This document shows positions 16,854 through 25,502 of a stretch of DNA of 64,000 nt, piece after piece. Numbering within the stretch: position 1 is the stretch's first letter; every line of letters starts with the position of its first letter. Location: the NCBI RefSeq assembly GCF_900120005.1, contig NZ_LT635450.1:58995-122994 (forward strand), read 5' to 3'. The notes under the pieces were generated by a model. The model was not told the origin of the DNA. It saw only the letters and a list, made by a program, of their open reading frames with translations, and made no database searches. This stretch comes from Holdemania sp. Marseille-P2844. GTDB taxonomy: Bacteria > Bacillota_I > Bacilli_A > Erysipelotrichales > Erysipelotrichaceae. Made by a program: the position numbers and the translations under genes.

Positions 16854-17872
16854 GAAAAGCTCTCCGGATACAACAGGCCGGCTAATACGCGGTAGGCTTC
16901 AGCCCAGCGGGCATTGGGCTTATAATGAAACAAGTCTTTGGACAAATAGGTGCAGCGGCCGTTTTTCACCGCTTCCAGATCACGCCAGCCACTTTCCTGA
17001 AGCAGGCTGTCCATATAAGCCCGGGCCGCTTCTTCATTGCCCTGGGGAACGATCAGGATCACATCCGGCTGATTCAGCAGAATGCTTTCCAACGCCAGTC
17101 CCTCCGACAATGCGCCGGCTTCATCCGCGATGTTGACCGCGCCCAGTTCCTCCAGCATGCCGCCGACGAAGTGATCCTTCGCCGTTTTCGCCTTTGTCGC
17201 GGAATAGCCTGAGCCCGCCCGGATAAATAAGACCGAGACCGGTTCCTGGCCCCAGCGGGCCTGCGTCACTTCCGCCAGCAGCGTCTCGATTTCCTGCTGA
17301 ACGTTGAGTCCGTAGGTCTTATAGGCCTCAGTATTCCCGGTGATCTGCGTGAATAATTTTAATAAGGAAAGATAATCCGCAAAGCTTTCCTCTTTCAAGG
17401 CCGCGCATGGAATCCCATAGCCGCTTAACTGACCGCACAGCTCAGCCTGCGCGCCCATATCCGCCGAAGCGATCACGAAGTCCGGCTGCTGGGCAATCAG
17501 CTGCTCCGCGTCGATCTTTAACCCGGCGCCATCATCCACCAGCGGCGTCTCGGCGTTGACAAATCCGCGCTTCACGCTGTCGCCGACCGTTACCGCGACG
17601 TCCCCGCCCGCCAGCTGCCACAGCTCGGCATACGAGGAAAACAACACCGCCGGCCGTTGCGGGGCCTGGGACAACGTGATTTCCCGATCCAGCGCGTCGG
17701 TAAAGGTCAGCGGATAGCTTGCGGCCGCCGCGTTTTCTTCCGGCTGCGGTGTCGCCGCCGGCGTCGTTTGACAGCCGGCCATCGCCGCCAGGATCATCAG
17801 CGCAGCCAGAACCTTGGCCGCTTTGTTTTTCACTTTAAATTCAGACAAAAAAATGTCCGGTTTTCTGCTCAT
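16850..17872 (-). CDS. Substrate-binding lipoprotein of a siderophore/B12-type importer
   Basis: About 340 aa. The N-terminus carries a signal peptide and a lipobox (LAAMAGC), then a periplasmic-binding type 3 (BtuF/FepB) fold: PQRPAVLFSSYAELWQLAGG, DFVIASADM, then a C-lobe ending NARWAEAYRVLAGLLYP. I chose the ATG at 17872 because GGAGG lies 7 nt upstream and the signal peptide fits. The frame is open further upstream, but there it covers the structured leader. Substrate not certain; the chelatase and siroheme enzyme upstream favour a cobalt, iron or tetrapyrrole compound. Confidence 0.87.
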   Translation of the reverse strand: MSRKPDIFLSEFKVKNKAAKVLAALMILAAMAGCQTTPAATPQPEENAAAASYPLTFTDALDREITLSQAPQRPAVLFSSYAELWQLAGGDVAVTVGDSVKRGFVNAETPLVDDGAGLKIDAEQLIAQQPDFVIASADMGAQAELCGQLSGYGIPCAALKEESFADYLSLLKLFTQITGNTEAYKTYGLNVQQEIETLLAEVTQARWGQEPVSVLFIRAGSGYSATKAKTAKDHFVGGMLEELGAVNIADEAGALSEGLALESILLNQPDVILIVPQGNEEAARAYMDSLLQESGWRDLEAVKNGRCTYLSKDLFHYKPNARWAEAYRVLAGLLYPESFS

Positions 17873-17900
17873 CTTCAATCCTCCTGATTTCATCATTTCT

Positions 17901-18150
17901 CCGGCGTATCGCAGCCGGAAAAACGCAGTCCCTGCGGACTGCGGCAGTCCGCTCCCTCGGATCCTTTTCAAATCCGGGAAGCCTGCCTGATCGTTGAAAC
18001 GCAACGATCACGCTAACATTCGATCGTCAAGATTGAACGTCAGCTGACTCACGAAGATTATTTTAAAGCCCTCGCCCGACATTGCGGTATGGCAAATCTC
18101 AATTCGTAAGCGAAACGAGCGTTGCCGCTCGTCTTTTAGTATTTTATTGT
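17901..18150 (-). promoter_or_regulatory. Structured leader with terminator/antiterminator (possible riboswitch)
   Basis: Reading the minus strand, GCGGACTGC (17952-17944) can pair with GCAGTCCGC (17942-17934). The same second strand can instead pair with GGACTGC's partner at 17931-17925 to form a stem followed by GTTTTT. These two structures exclude each other, as in attenuators. A third stem, CCGGC/GCCGG (17901-17918), lies before the ribosome site. Upstream, AGTCAGCTGACGTTC (around 18040-18055) loosely resembles the B12 box of cobalamin riboswitches, and ATTGAG/TTCAAT could close a domain of about 75 nt. The hairpin at 18115-18132 may end the chelatase transcript. The ligand is not proven. 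Confidence 0.55.
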
Positions 18151-18909
18151 CTATCCGTTGAATCCCGTTTCTTCCGTGAATGAAAGAAACAATTCCTGAA
18201 AAGCTGGACAGCTGCCCAGTTCCAGATCGGAGATCGTCACGGACAGCGCGGGATAAGCCGCCGTCCAGCTCCGGCTTTCCTGCCGGACTTCCTGAGCGTG
18301 ATGACCCGCACACAACATCAGAAAATTCAATTCAACCCGCCGGGCTCCGCTTTGATTCCATTTTTCCAGCAGCTCGCTTAAGCTTGGTCCGCCATGCAGC
18401 AGCGCGATCGACAGATCATCGCGGCCCGCTGATTTCAGCTGTGTCTGCAGCGCGGCATAAGCCGAATTCGCTCCCTGCGCACAGCCATGTCCCAACAAAA
18501 CCCGGGTCAGCCCTGGCTCGGCGGGAAACAGCGCGTCCAGCGTCTGAGCGCAAGCCTGACTTCTTGAACAGAGCAGCGGGGGAATCAGAATCAGCTGATC
18601 AAAATCAGCCCGCCGTTGTTCCACCTGGCTTCGCAGCTTATCCCACTCTGCGCCTTCCGCTAACAACAGACTGTTCACTGCCACGCGCCGGCAGCCTTGT
18701 TCTGCAAGCTGGCTCAGCGCCTCGCCGACTAACGGCAGCAGTTTTCCCTGTGCTGCCAGATGCGCCTGAATCCGCGGACTGGTCAGTGCCAACGCGTTAG
18801 GAAGCCGGGGAAATTGCTGAACCGCGGCCTGATGCACAGCGGCGAAGCAGCGCTCAAAACGCTGCGGATCGGCGGTTCCAAACGCCGCGCTTACCCAACC
18901 GTCAAGCAT
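18151..18909 (-). CDS. CbiK-type sirohydrochlorin chelatase
   Basis: About 252 aa. The pattern is that of the anaerobic cobaltochelatase CbiK: an early AFGT, VAVNSLLLAEGAEW (matching the VQ..H...G.EY region), the His of LLGHGCAQGANSAYAAL, and LNFLMLCAGHHAQEV with the second metal His, followed by the Ser-Trp pair. CbiK inserts Co or Fe into sirohydrochlorin. Next to a siroheme sulfite reductase, the iron form (siroheme) is the more likely product; that is inference. The ATG at 18909 puts FGT at residues 10-12 as in the family; no good ribosome site is seen. Starts 7 bp after the reductase stop. Confidence 0.75.
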   Translation of the reverse strand: MLDGWVSAAFGTADPQRFERCFAAVHQAAVQQFPRLPNALALTSPRIQAHLAAQGKLLPLVGEALSQLAEQGCRRVAVNSLLLAEGAEWDKLRSQVEQRRADFDQLILIPPLLCSRSQACAQTLDALFPAEPGLTRVLLGHGCAQGANSAYAALQTQLKSAGRDDLSIALLHGGPSLSELLEKWNQSGARRVELNFLMLCAGHHAQEVRQESRSWTAAYPALSVTISDLELGSCPAFQELFLSFTEETGFNG

Positions 18910-18916
18910 GATCAAA

Positions 18917-21481
18917 CTAGCACTTCGCTCCGCCGACAACCGTCTTCTTCAGGATGCTGTCCTTGTCGATCGAACCGTTAAGCAGCTTGTCTTCCACATA
19001 ATCGAAGCCTAAGCGCGCGATCGTATCGGCAAAGCGTTCGCCGGTAATCCCTTCATCGCGATAGAACAGGATCGCCCGTTCAACTAACGCCAGCACTTCT
19101 TCCTCGCTCGTGAAGATCCGCGACAGCGGTTTGCCTTCCGCGACCTTCTTGCCCCAGCGGCCGCCGATGTAAACTTTATAACCGTAGGTGCTTTCTTCAA
19201 TCGCCTTGAACGGACACTTGGATACGCATCGTCCGCAATGATTGCACAGGTCGGCGTCGATCTGAAGCTTGCCGTCGACCATCTTCGCAGCCCCAATCGG
19301 ACAGGTTTTTTCAATCTGACAGACCTGACAGCCGCGGCACTTCGCCATGTTGATCTCCGGGATCCGCTGGCCGACGATGCCTAAATCGTTCAGATTCGGC
19401 TTGACGCAGTTGTTCGGGCAGCCGCCGACCGCCAGCTTAAACTTATGCGGCAGCACGACGTCATGATAGCCGATATAAAACAGATCGTGTAATTTCTGAC
19501 TTAACTGGAACGTGTCGATCAGACCATATTGGCAGGTTGTGCCCTTGCAGGAAACAACCGGACGAACCTTCGATCCCGTACCGCCGGTTTCCAGCCCGGC
19601 GTCGTTTAAGAACGTCATCAGCGCGTCCAGATTCGCGTAAGGAACACCCTGGACTTCTAACGTCAGACGCGTCGTCATCGTGACTTCGCCGGTTCCAAAC
19701 AGCTCAGCCGCTTCGGCGATCTTGCGCTGTTCCTCGCTGGTGATCTTGCCGTTGCGGGTGATCACGCGGACGTTGAAGCGATCCGGATAACGTTTATCCT
19801 GTAAACAGCCCAAGCCCTTGACGCGTTTGATTTCATCCGGCGGAATCGCCGCCCCGGCAAACTGCACCTTCACTTCATTAATCGTGACGCCGCCTTCCAG
19901 GACGACCGTCTGGGTATAGCCGAAGTGACGCAGCCGGTTCTGAAGCAGATACGCGCGGCGGCCGCGGTTGCAGACCAACAACAGTTTGGCATCAAGATCA
20001 AGACCTTCGATCGGGCCGTTGACCTGAGCCAGATCCACCCATTTTGCGCCGGCGATCGTCGGCTTCGGCAGCACGTCGACAACCTGATAGTCCTTTGCGG
20101 CTCCATTGGCATAGTCCGCCGGCGTCATCGACATCATCGCACCGGACAGCTTATTTTCCAAGACCAGGCAAGCCTGGACAAACGGATGTATCGCGGTGGA
20201 GAACGGCGGTGCGTAGGAATAGTCCAGACTGTTGAACGCTTCCAGCGTCATGCCCGCGGCAATGCCCGTTACGGCGATGTCGACCATTTTATCGACGGCG
20301 CTGCCCAGCACCTGGATGCCCAGAAGCTGATGCGTCGAACGATCGGCGATTAATTTTGTCATAAAGAAGGAAGAGCCTGGATAATAGTGTGCTTTATCAT
20401 CGCTGGCGCAGACCACCGTGACCGGTTCATAGCCGGCTTCCCGGGCCTGCGCTTCCGTCAGACCGGTGCGGCCGGCGTTAAAGCCTTCGCCCAAGCGCAC
20501 GACGCCGGTGCCCAGACAGCCGCCGTATGGCGTTTCCGTTCCAGTCATCGTACAGGCTAAAGCCCGCGCGGTAATGTTGGCCGTCGATCCCATCGCCGAC
20601 CACTGAGGCTGATGGGTCTGTTGGTTTCTCACCAGCGCGCAGTCGCCGGCGGCATAGACGTCAGGAATGTTGGTGCGCATCATTTCATCCACGACAATCG
20701 CGCCCTTTTCCATGGCCAGACCGCTGCCGTTCAGGAACGTGGTCGCCGGCCGGATGCCGATCGCCAGCACGACCAGATCCGCGCCGATCCGGCTGCCGCC
20801 GGCCAGTACGCCGTCCGCCCGTTCCGTACCGGTGATCTCGCTTAATGGTGTTCCGGTCAAAACCCGGATGCCATTCTGGCGCAGACGCCGGCGGGCATAT
20901 CCCGCCATTTCCGGATCGAAAATCTTCGGCAGAATCTGATCCGCCGCATCGATCACGGTGACAGCCAGACCCTGAGCCTGTAAATTCTCCGCAATTTCCA
21001 AGCCGATGAAGCCCGCGCCCACCACGACGGCGCTGCGGCAATGCCGGTCCTGAACGTAAGCCCGCAAAGCGATCGCGTCATCCGGAGTCCGCATCGTAAA
21101 GACGCCCGGCAGCCGGATGCCTTCCACCTGCGGAACAAACGGCGTCGCGCCGGTCGCGATGACCAGCTTATCATAGCTCTCCAGCCAGGTCTGTCCCTGG
21201 CACAGCGCCGTGACGGTTTTCGCCTGGAAATTGACGCTTGTCACTTCGCAGCGGGTCACGACCTCCACGCCCGTCAGTCCCGTATATTTTTCCGGGGTAT
21301 TGACGATCAATTCCTCCCGGCTTTCAATCATCCCTCCGACATAATACGGAAGACCGCATCCAGCGTAGGAAATATCCGCGCTCTGCGTCAGAATTTTTAC
21401 TTCCGCGCCGCGGTTTTGGCGTTTGATCTTGGCCGCCGCCTTGGTCCCTGCCGCAACGCCGCCGATCACTAATACTTTCAT
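18917..21481 (-). CDS. Fused flavin oxidoreductase-rhodanese-siroheme sulfite reductase
   Basis: An 854-aa multidomain protein. Residues ~1-440 are an NAD(P)/FAD disulfide-reductase of the CoA-disulfide reductase/Npr type (GGVAAGTKAAAKI, AGCGLPYYVGG, YAAGDCA, SYAPPFST). Residues ~450-550 are a rhodanese domain with the active-site loop CNRGRRAY. Residues ~560-765 are a nitrite/sulfite reductase module: siroheme-4Fe4S ligands C645-x4-C650 and CPNNC (688-692), plus two 4Fe-4S ferredoxin motifs (CRGCQVC and CNHCGRC). It probably carries electrons from NAD(P)H to sulfite or a polysulfide in one chain. GGAGGAG precedes the ATG. Divergent from a LysR gene. Confidence 0.85.
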   Translation of the reverse strand: MKVLVIGGVAAGTKAAAKIKRQNRGAEVKILTQSADISYAGCGLPYYVGGMIESREELIVNTPEKYTGLTGVEVVTRCEVTSVNFQAKTVTALCQGQTWLESYDKLVIATGATPFVPQVEGIRLPGVFTMRTPDDAIALRAYVQDRHCRSAVVVGAGFIGLEIAENLQAQGLAVTVIDAADQILPKIFDPEMAGYARRRLRQNGIRVLTGTPLSEITGTERADGVLAGGSRIGADLVVLAIGIRPATTFLNGSGLAMEKGAIVVDEMMRTNIPDVYAAGDCALVRNQQTHQPQWSAMGSTANITARALACTMTGTETPYGGCLGTGVVRLGEGFNAGRTGLTEAQAREAGYEPVTVVCASDDKAHYYPGSSFFMTKLIADRSTHQLLGIQVLGSAVDKMVDIAVTGIAAGMTLEAFNSLDYSYAPPFSTAIHPFVQACLVLENKLSGAMMSMTPADYANGAAKDYQVVDVLPKPTIAGAKWVDLAQVNGPIEGLDLDAKLLLVCNRGRRAYLLQNRLRHFGYTQTVVLEGGVTINEVKVQFAGAAIPPDEIKRVKGLGCLQDKRYPDRFNVRVITRNGKITSEEQRKIAEAAELFGTGEVTMTTRLTLEVQGVPYANLDALMTFLNDAGLETGGTGSKVRPVVSCKGTTCQYGLIDTFQLSQKLHDLFYIGYHDVVLPHKFKLAVGGCPNNCVKPNLNDLGIVGQRIPEINMAKCRGCQVCQIEKTCPIGAAKMVDGKLQIDADLCNHCGRCVSKCPFKAIEESTYGYKVYIGGRWGKKVAEGKPLSRIFTSEEEVLALVERAILFYRDEGITGERFADTIARLGFDYVEDKLLNGSIDKDSILKKTVVGGAKC

Positions 21482-21538
21482 ACCCAGCTCCTCCTTATCA
21501 GACTGTGATTTTGTACAATCATTGAACAGTCTCTCACG

Positions 21539-21567
21539 TTGTAAAATTATAGCACAGGGGCTATAAT
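21539..21567 (+). promoter_or_regulatory. LysR promoter overlapping the divergent reductase promoter and a dyad
   Basis: Plus strand: TTGTAA (21539-21544), 17 bp, TATAAT (21562-21567). On the minus strand TATAAT reads at 21551-21546 for the reductase gene. Both -10 boxes form the arms of TTATAG-N8-CTATAA (21547-21566), a dyad suitable for LysR. Confidence 0.7.
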
Positions 21568-21622
21568 AAAAGAAAATTGTTAATACTTATCTGTTGATTC
21601 GTTTTTCTTATGAGGTGAACCC

Positions 21623-22513
21623 ATGATTGATTATCGGATCCCAACCTTTTTAGCGCTTTATGAACTGATGAATTACCGCCGCACCGCCGAGCAGCTCAAA
21701 CTCAGCCAGCCTGCCGTCACTCAGCAGATTCATGCGCTGGAAGGGGAATATGGCTGCCGGCTGTTCACTTATGACGGAAGCCGTCTGTACCGCACCCCGG
21801 AAGCGGAAAAGCTGGCGCAGTATGCCCGCGCCGCCGTGTATAACGACCAACGGATGCGCCAGGAACTGTCCGCTCCCAAAATTCTGACCCTCCGCCTCGG
21901 CGCAACCAAAACGATCGGCGAATTCATCATCGGCGAGGATCTCTGCCGCTTTCTCAAACGGCCTGACCGCACTCTTGAAATCGTGGTGGAAAACACACGC
22001 GAACTGCTTCACCGTCTGGATCAGGAGGAGCTGGACTTCGCGTTGGTGGAGGGCAGCTTCGATAAAAGCCGTTACGGCTACCGGCGCTTTCAATCCGCTC
22101 CGTTTGTCGGGCTGTGTCATCGCGATCATCCCTTTGCGAGCAGAAAAGTCACCGGTGAAGCCCTGGCCGATCAAAGCGTCATCCTGCGCGAAGCGGGCTC
22201 CGGAACGCGCGCGATCTTTGAGAAATCATTGCAGGAGAGCGGGTATTCACTGGATAAAATCGGACGGATCATCTGCGTCAACAATTTTGCCCTGATCGTG
22301 CGGATGGTGAGTGAAAACCTCGGCGTTTCCTTCGCCTATTCCGCCGTTGCCGCAGGTCATCCCGAGCTGACGACCTTCTCGCTGGAAGGCTTGAGCGAAC
22401 AGCGGGAGTTTAATTTTGTGTATTTAAACGGGACGCACGCCGATCAGCTGATCGACGAGATCTTCCCGAATTCTTCTTGCCAACAGAATGATTATGAAAG
22501 AGGTGGGTTATGA
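21623..22513 (+). CDS. LysR-family transcriptional regulator
   Basis: A 296-aa LysR protein: N-terminal winged helix (FLALYELMNYRRTAEQLKLSQPAVTQQIHALE) and a C-terminal effector domain with the EAGSGTR motif typical of CysB/CysL-like members. TGAGGTGAA precedes the start. Its position opposite the sulfite reductase and the shared operator-like dyad suggest it controls that gene. Confidence 0.92.
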   Translation: MIDYRIPTFLALYELMNYRRTAEQLKLSQPAVTQQIHALEGEYGCRLFTYDGSRLYRTPEAEKLAQYARAAVYNDQRMRQELSAPKILTLRLGATKTIGEFIIGEDLCRFLKRPDRTLEIVVENTRELLHRLDQEELDFALVEGSFDKSRYGYRRFQSAPFVGLCHRDHPFASRKVTGEALADQSVILREAGSGTRAIFEKSLQESGYSLDKIGRIICVNNFALIVRMVSENLGVSFAYSAVAAGHPELTTFSLEGLSEQREFNFVYLNGTHADQLIDEIFPNSSCQQNDYERGGL

Positions 22514-22986
22514 ATTATCGGAAAATGAGCGAAGCCGACGCCCGGCTGATCGAACAGTGGCGTTATCCTGGCGAATACGCAATCTATGATGAACCCCGGT
22601 TCTCAGAAATTCCCGCCAGTCAGCGCGAGCATTTCATCAGCTTCTTTGAACAGGATCAGCTGATCGGCTTTGTTAATTTATTGGAGGAAGAAACGGAGGT
22701 TTTTTTCGGTATCGGCGTTCATCCGCAGGCTTGTTCCCGCGGCGTCGGCACGGCGATCACCCGCGAAGCGATTGCGATTGCCAAACAACGCTGGCCGCAC
22801 AAGCCTTTGTATCTGGAAGTCAGGACGTGGAATCAGCGGGCTGTGGCTTGTTATGAAAGGGCAGGTTTTGTCATTACCAAAAAAGTCCAGCTGACGACTC
22901 AGTTGGGACCTGGGCTTTTCTATCACATGGAAACCAACCGGCCGGATGAATCCATCAGGGATACTGCCGCTAAATCATCGAAGTGA
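22510..22986 (+). CDS. GNAT-family N-acetyltransferase
   Basis: A 158-aa acetyl-CoA-dependent acyltransferase: strand 4 with GIGVHPQACSRGVGTAITREAI (acetyl-CoA loop RGVGTA) and the C-terminal RAVACYERAGF segment. The start overlaps the LysR stop by ATGA, so the genes are co-translated. The acceptor substrate is unknown. Confidence 0.87.
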   Translation: MNYRKMSEADARLIEQWRYPGEYAIYDEPRFSEIPASQREHFISFFEQDQLIGFVNLLEEETEVFFGIGVHPQACSRGVGTAITREAIAIAKQRWPHKPLYLEVRTWNQRAVACYERAGFVITKKVQLTTQLGPGLFYHMETNRPDESIRDTAAKSSK

Positions 22987-23291
22987 TGAATCCTCGGCGC
23001 CCGCCAATCGGTTCATAAGTACTTTTACATGATTCCCATTACGAAAATAGCCGGGCAGCAGATCACAGGTCAACCGGCTGGACTATACATTGGATAAAAT
23101 CATTCTCTTCGATTTAATTATCGTCAATTAGATCACTTTATAATAGAGCTTCATTCTAAACAGATTATAGAAAAGAATATCGAAGGACAATTCGTAAATT
23201 ATCAGTTATAAAAGAAATAATTCACTTCATTTTTTATCAGATAGAACTGATAAAATAATACACCCCTTAGATATTTCAGGGTATAATTTAA
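22987..23291. other. AT-rich gene-free stretch
   Basis: No gene seen. TTTTATCAG (23232-23240) / CTGATAAAA (23247-23255) forms a perfect 9-bp stem. Parts may be decayed remains of the pseudogene downstream. Confidence 0.45.
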
Positions 23292-23656
23292 AAATATTTC
23301 ATTGCCGATTATGGAATTCGCGAAGCAATCTATGACGGAAATCTTAAAGATATCAATTTAATTCTGGAGAATATTGTTTGTATGGAATTGCTGCGCCGGG
23401 TTATACTGTGACCGTAGGCCGAGCCGCAGAAAAAGAAGTCGATTTTATCTGTGATAAAAAAGGTTCAAGATTGTATATTCAAGTTACATATCGTTTGGCT
23501 TCTGAGGAAACAATCCAACGTGAATTCAGCGTCTATGATTTGATCCGTGATCACTATTCAAAATACATAGTTTCTATGGATGAATTGAATTTGAGCAGGA
23601 ACAGCATCAAGCACCAGAATATTCGTGACTTTCTCTTAACCGAAAATTGGGAATAA
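23292..23656 (+). pseudogene. Remnant of a DUF4143-type AAA ATPase
   Basis: From 23292 the frame reads KYFIADYGIREAIYDG..., LENIVCMELLRR and then meets a stop; one missing base near 23398 restores GYTVTVGRAAEKEVDFIC and the rest of a DUF4143 C-terminus. The ATPase half is absent. The neighbouring intact gene shows the same order (KFYLADSSL, LENIVYFELRRKGYDVYIGK, REIDFV), which confirms the identity. Only the last third of the gene survives. Confidence 0.8.
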
Positions 23657-23773
23657 GAATTCAATTTCATCAAGGATTTACACTCTCGGCTTTCAAAGCA
23701 ATACTGTCTGTTAATGTTCATTGTTGAAAGTGATACTTGTTTTCTGTCAGTCTTGTCACATCCTTTTTAATTT

Positions 23774-24976
23774 TTAATATTCATCCTCAAGTAAAAAATC
23801 CGCCAAATGCACAATTTTAACACCGTTGATATTTCCGGCAGCCAGTTCGTCCAGCGTTACCACATATTTTGGGTAGTGGTCTTTAATTTCAAGGAGATTG
23901 GCAACCTCCCGATCAGATTCCTCCGGCAGTCTGCGGCACACCTGAACGTAAATCCGTTCATCACGACGCACCGCTACGAAATCGATCTCTCTTGTTTCAT
24001 TTTTGCCAATATAAACATCATAGCCTTTTCGCCGTAGTTCAAAGTAAACGATGTTTTCGAGCATGGCTGCAATAGACTTAGGGTTAAAGCCCATTATGCA
24101 GTATTTGAGAGAAGAATCGGCAAGATAAAATTTCTCCTGCGTTTTCAGTACAGATTTTCCCTGTAAATCGTATCTCTGGCAGCGATAAATTACAAAAGCC
24201 TTTTCCAGCCAATTCAGATAGTTGTAAACCGCTTCAACAGACAGGGAACGCCCCTTGCTTTTCAGAAACTTCACGATTGCATTCGCAGAAAAGGTTTTTC
24301 CTACATTTTCAACAATATAGCGAACAACACGGTTGAACAAATCAAAATTCGCTATATTGTGCCGTTTTGTAATATCGCTTGTTATGACAGAGTTGTAAAT
24401 GCCCTCTACGATCTGATAAGCAGCACGCTCGTCAAAGCTGCCGAGTGCAACAATGGGGAAACCACCCAACCGGATATATTCATTCAAAAGTTCTCTCGTT
24501 GAAAGACCGCTTTGTTTTTTAAACTCCAAATACTCTGCAAAAGACAAGGTATAAACCGGAATAGAAATATATCGCCCTGTCAGATAAGTTGAAATTTCGC
24601 TGGACATCAATTTCGAATTGGAACCGGTTACATAAATATCGGTATCGGTATTTTCAAGCAGACTGTTCACCGCTTTTTCCCAACCGTCGATTTCCTGCAC
24701 TTCATCAAGAAGAAGGTAATATCGTCCGCCGCTATTCATCTGCGCCTTGATGCCTTCATAAATATTTTTATCCGTCATACCGTCGTCAAAATCCTCCGGG
24801 GTATAACACATGCTGATAATGTGATCTGCGGCAACGCCGTTGTTCTGCAGGTCATCCCGCAGCATTTCTAAAATAGTGGATTTTCCGCAGCGTCGGATGC
24901 CGGCCAGTATTTTTACAAGCGGTACATCACGGTAGGTTTTCAGCAGTTCCATATACTGCGATCTTATAATCATCAT
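23774..24976 (-). CDS. AAA ATPase with DUF4143 domain
   Basis: A 400-aa protein: Walker A GIRRCGKST (31-39), Walker B YLLLDEVQ, sensor VTGSNSKLMSS, then a DUF4143 domain with a PD-(D/E)XK-like core (REIDFVAVR ... YVQVCRRL). The family is widespread and poorly understood; some members resemble nuclease-linked or toxin-like ATPases. The gene is AT-richer than its neighbours, suggesting transfer. GGGGAG precedes the tandem ATGs at 24976 and 24973. Convergent with the decayed relative. Confidence 0.85.
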   Translation of the reverse strand: MMIIRSQYMELLKTYRDVPLVKILAGIRRCGKSTILEMLRDDLQNNGVAADHIISMCYTPEDFDDGMTDKNIYEGIKAQMNSGGRYYLLLDEVQEIDGWEKAVNSLLENTDTDIYVTGSNSKLMSSEISTYLTGRYISIPVYTLSFAEYLEFKKQSGLSTRELLNEYIRLGGFPIVALGSFDERAAYQIVEGIYNSVITSDITKRHNIANFDLFNRVVRYIVENVGKTFSANAIVKFLKSKGRSLSVEAVYNYLNWLEKAFVIYRCQRYDLQGKSVLKTQEKFYLADSSLKYCIMGFNPKSIAAMLENIVYFELRRKGYDVYIGKNETREIDFVAVRRDERIYVQVCRRLPEESDREVANLLEIKDHYPKYVVTLDELAAGNINGVKIVHLADFLLEDEY

Positions 24977-25343
24977 ATTGCTCCCCTGTTTATCACGAAT
25001 AGTATAACCAAAAAACTTCGATTTAGTAAATAGTTTTTACCGTAAAACCGTAAAAACTTTAGAATATTCTTTACTTTTTCGTTTTAAAATAAATTTATTT
25101 TCATTGAAAAACGGCACAGGTGATCTTCGTGTGTTGTCATCCTAGAGATACGTTTTTGTGTATGGGTTGGATTTGACGCTTACCTTAGATGTGTTGATTA
25201 CCCATTTCCGAGTAAGAGCCTTTAAAGTCTCTTTCAGCTTTTTCTTTGCATTTTCTTTTTATTTATTTTGATTCTTTTCGCTCTTTTTTCACTCATTTTT
25301 CCTGATGTTCAAAAGTATATCAATCCTTTTAAGCATGAAAAAG
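24977..25343. other. AT-rich gene-free stretch
   Basis: Nothing recognisable apart from the ribosome site of the ATPase gene. Confidence 0.5.
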
Positions 25344-25382
25344 CCACCATGATCATTACTGAAAACTCAGTGTATCAGGTGG
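25344..25382 (-). terminator. Terminator beyond the split sulfatase
   Basis: CCACCATGAT (25344-25353) / ATCAGGTGG (25374-25382) with one bulge and an inner ACTGA/TCAGT stem; on the minus strand it is followed by CTTTTT. Confidence 0.65.
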
Positions 25383-25440
25383 TTTCATTAAAAATATAAG
25401 CTACATTCTAGTCTTGTAGCATAAGACCTTGAGAGAATGA

Positions 25441-25467
25441 TGCTCGATCCCGCTGAGCTACGGTTGC
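25441..25467 (-). pseudogene. tRNA-like 5' fragment
   Basis: The minus strand reads GCAACCGTAGCTCAGCGGG then ATCGAGCA, a good match to the acceptor 5' strand and D-arm of a tRNA. The following sequence gives no anticodon stem, T-arm or CCA, so it is at most a fragment left by recombination, or chance. Confidence 0.35.
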
Positions 25468-25502
25468 GTTAGCGAAAAACCACGCCCTCATGCTTACGCT
25501 TG

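Noticed and set aside
17873..18004. N-terminal extension of the importer binding protein
   Set aside because: It covers the attenuator hairpins; the shorter start gives a proper lipoprotein signal.
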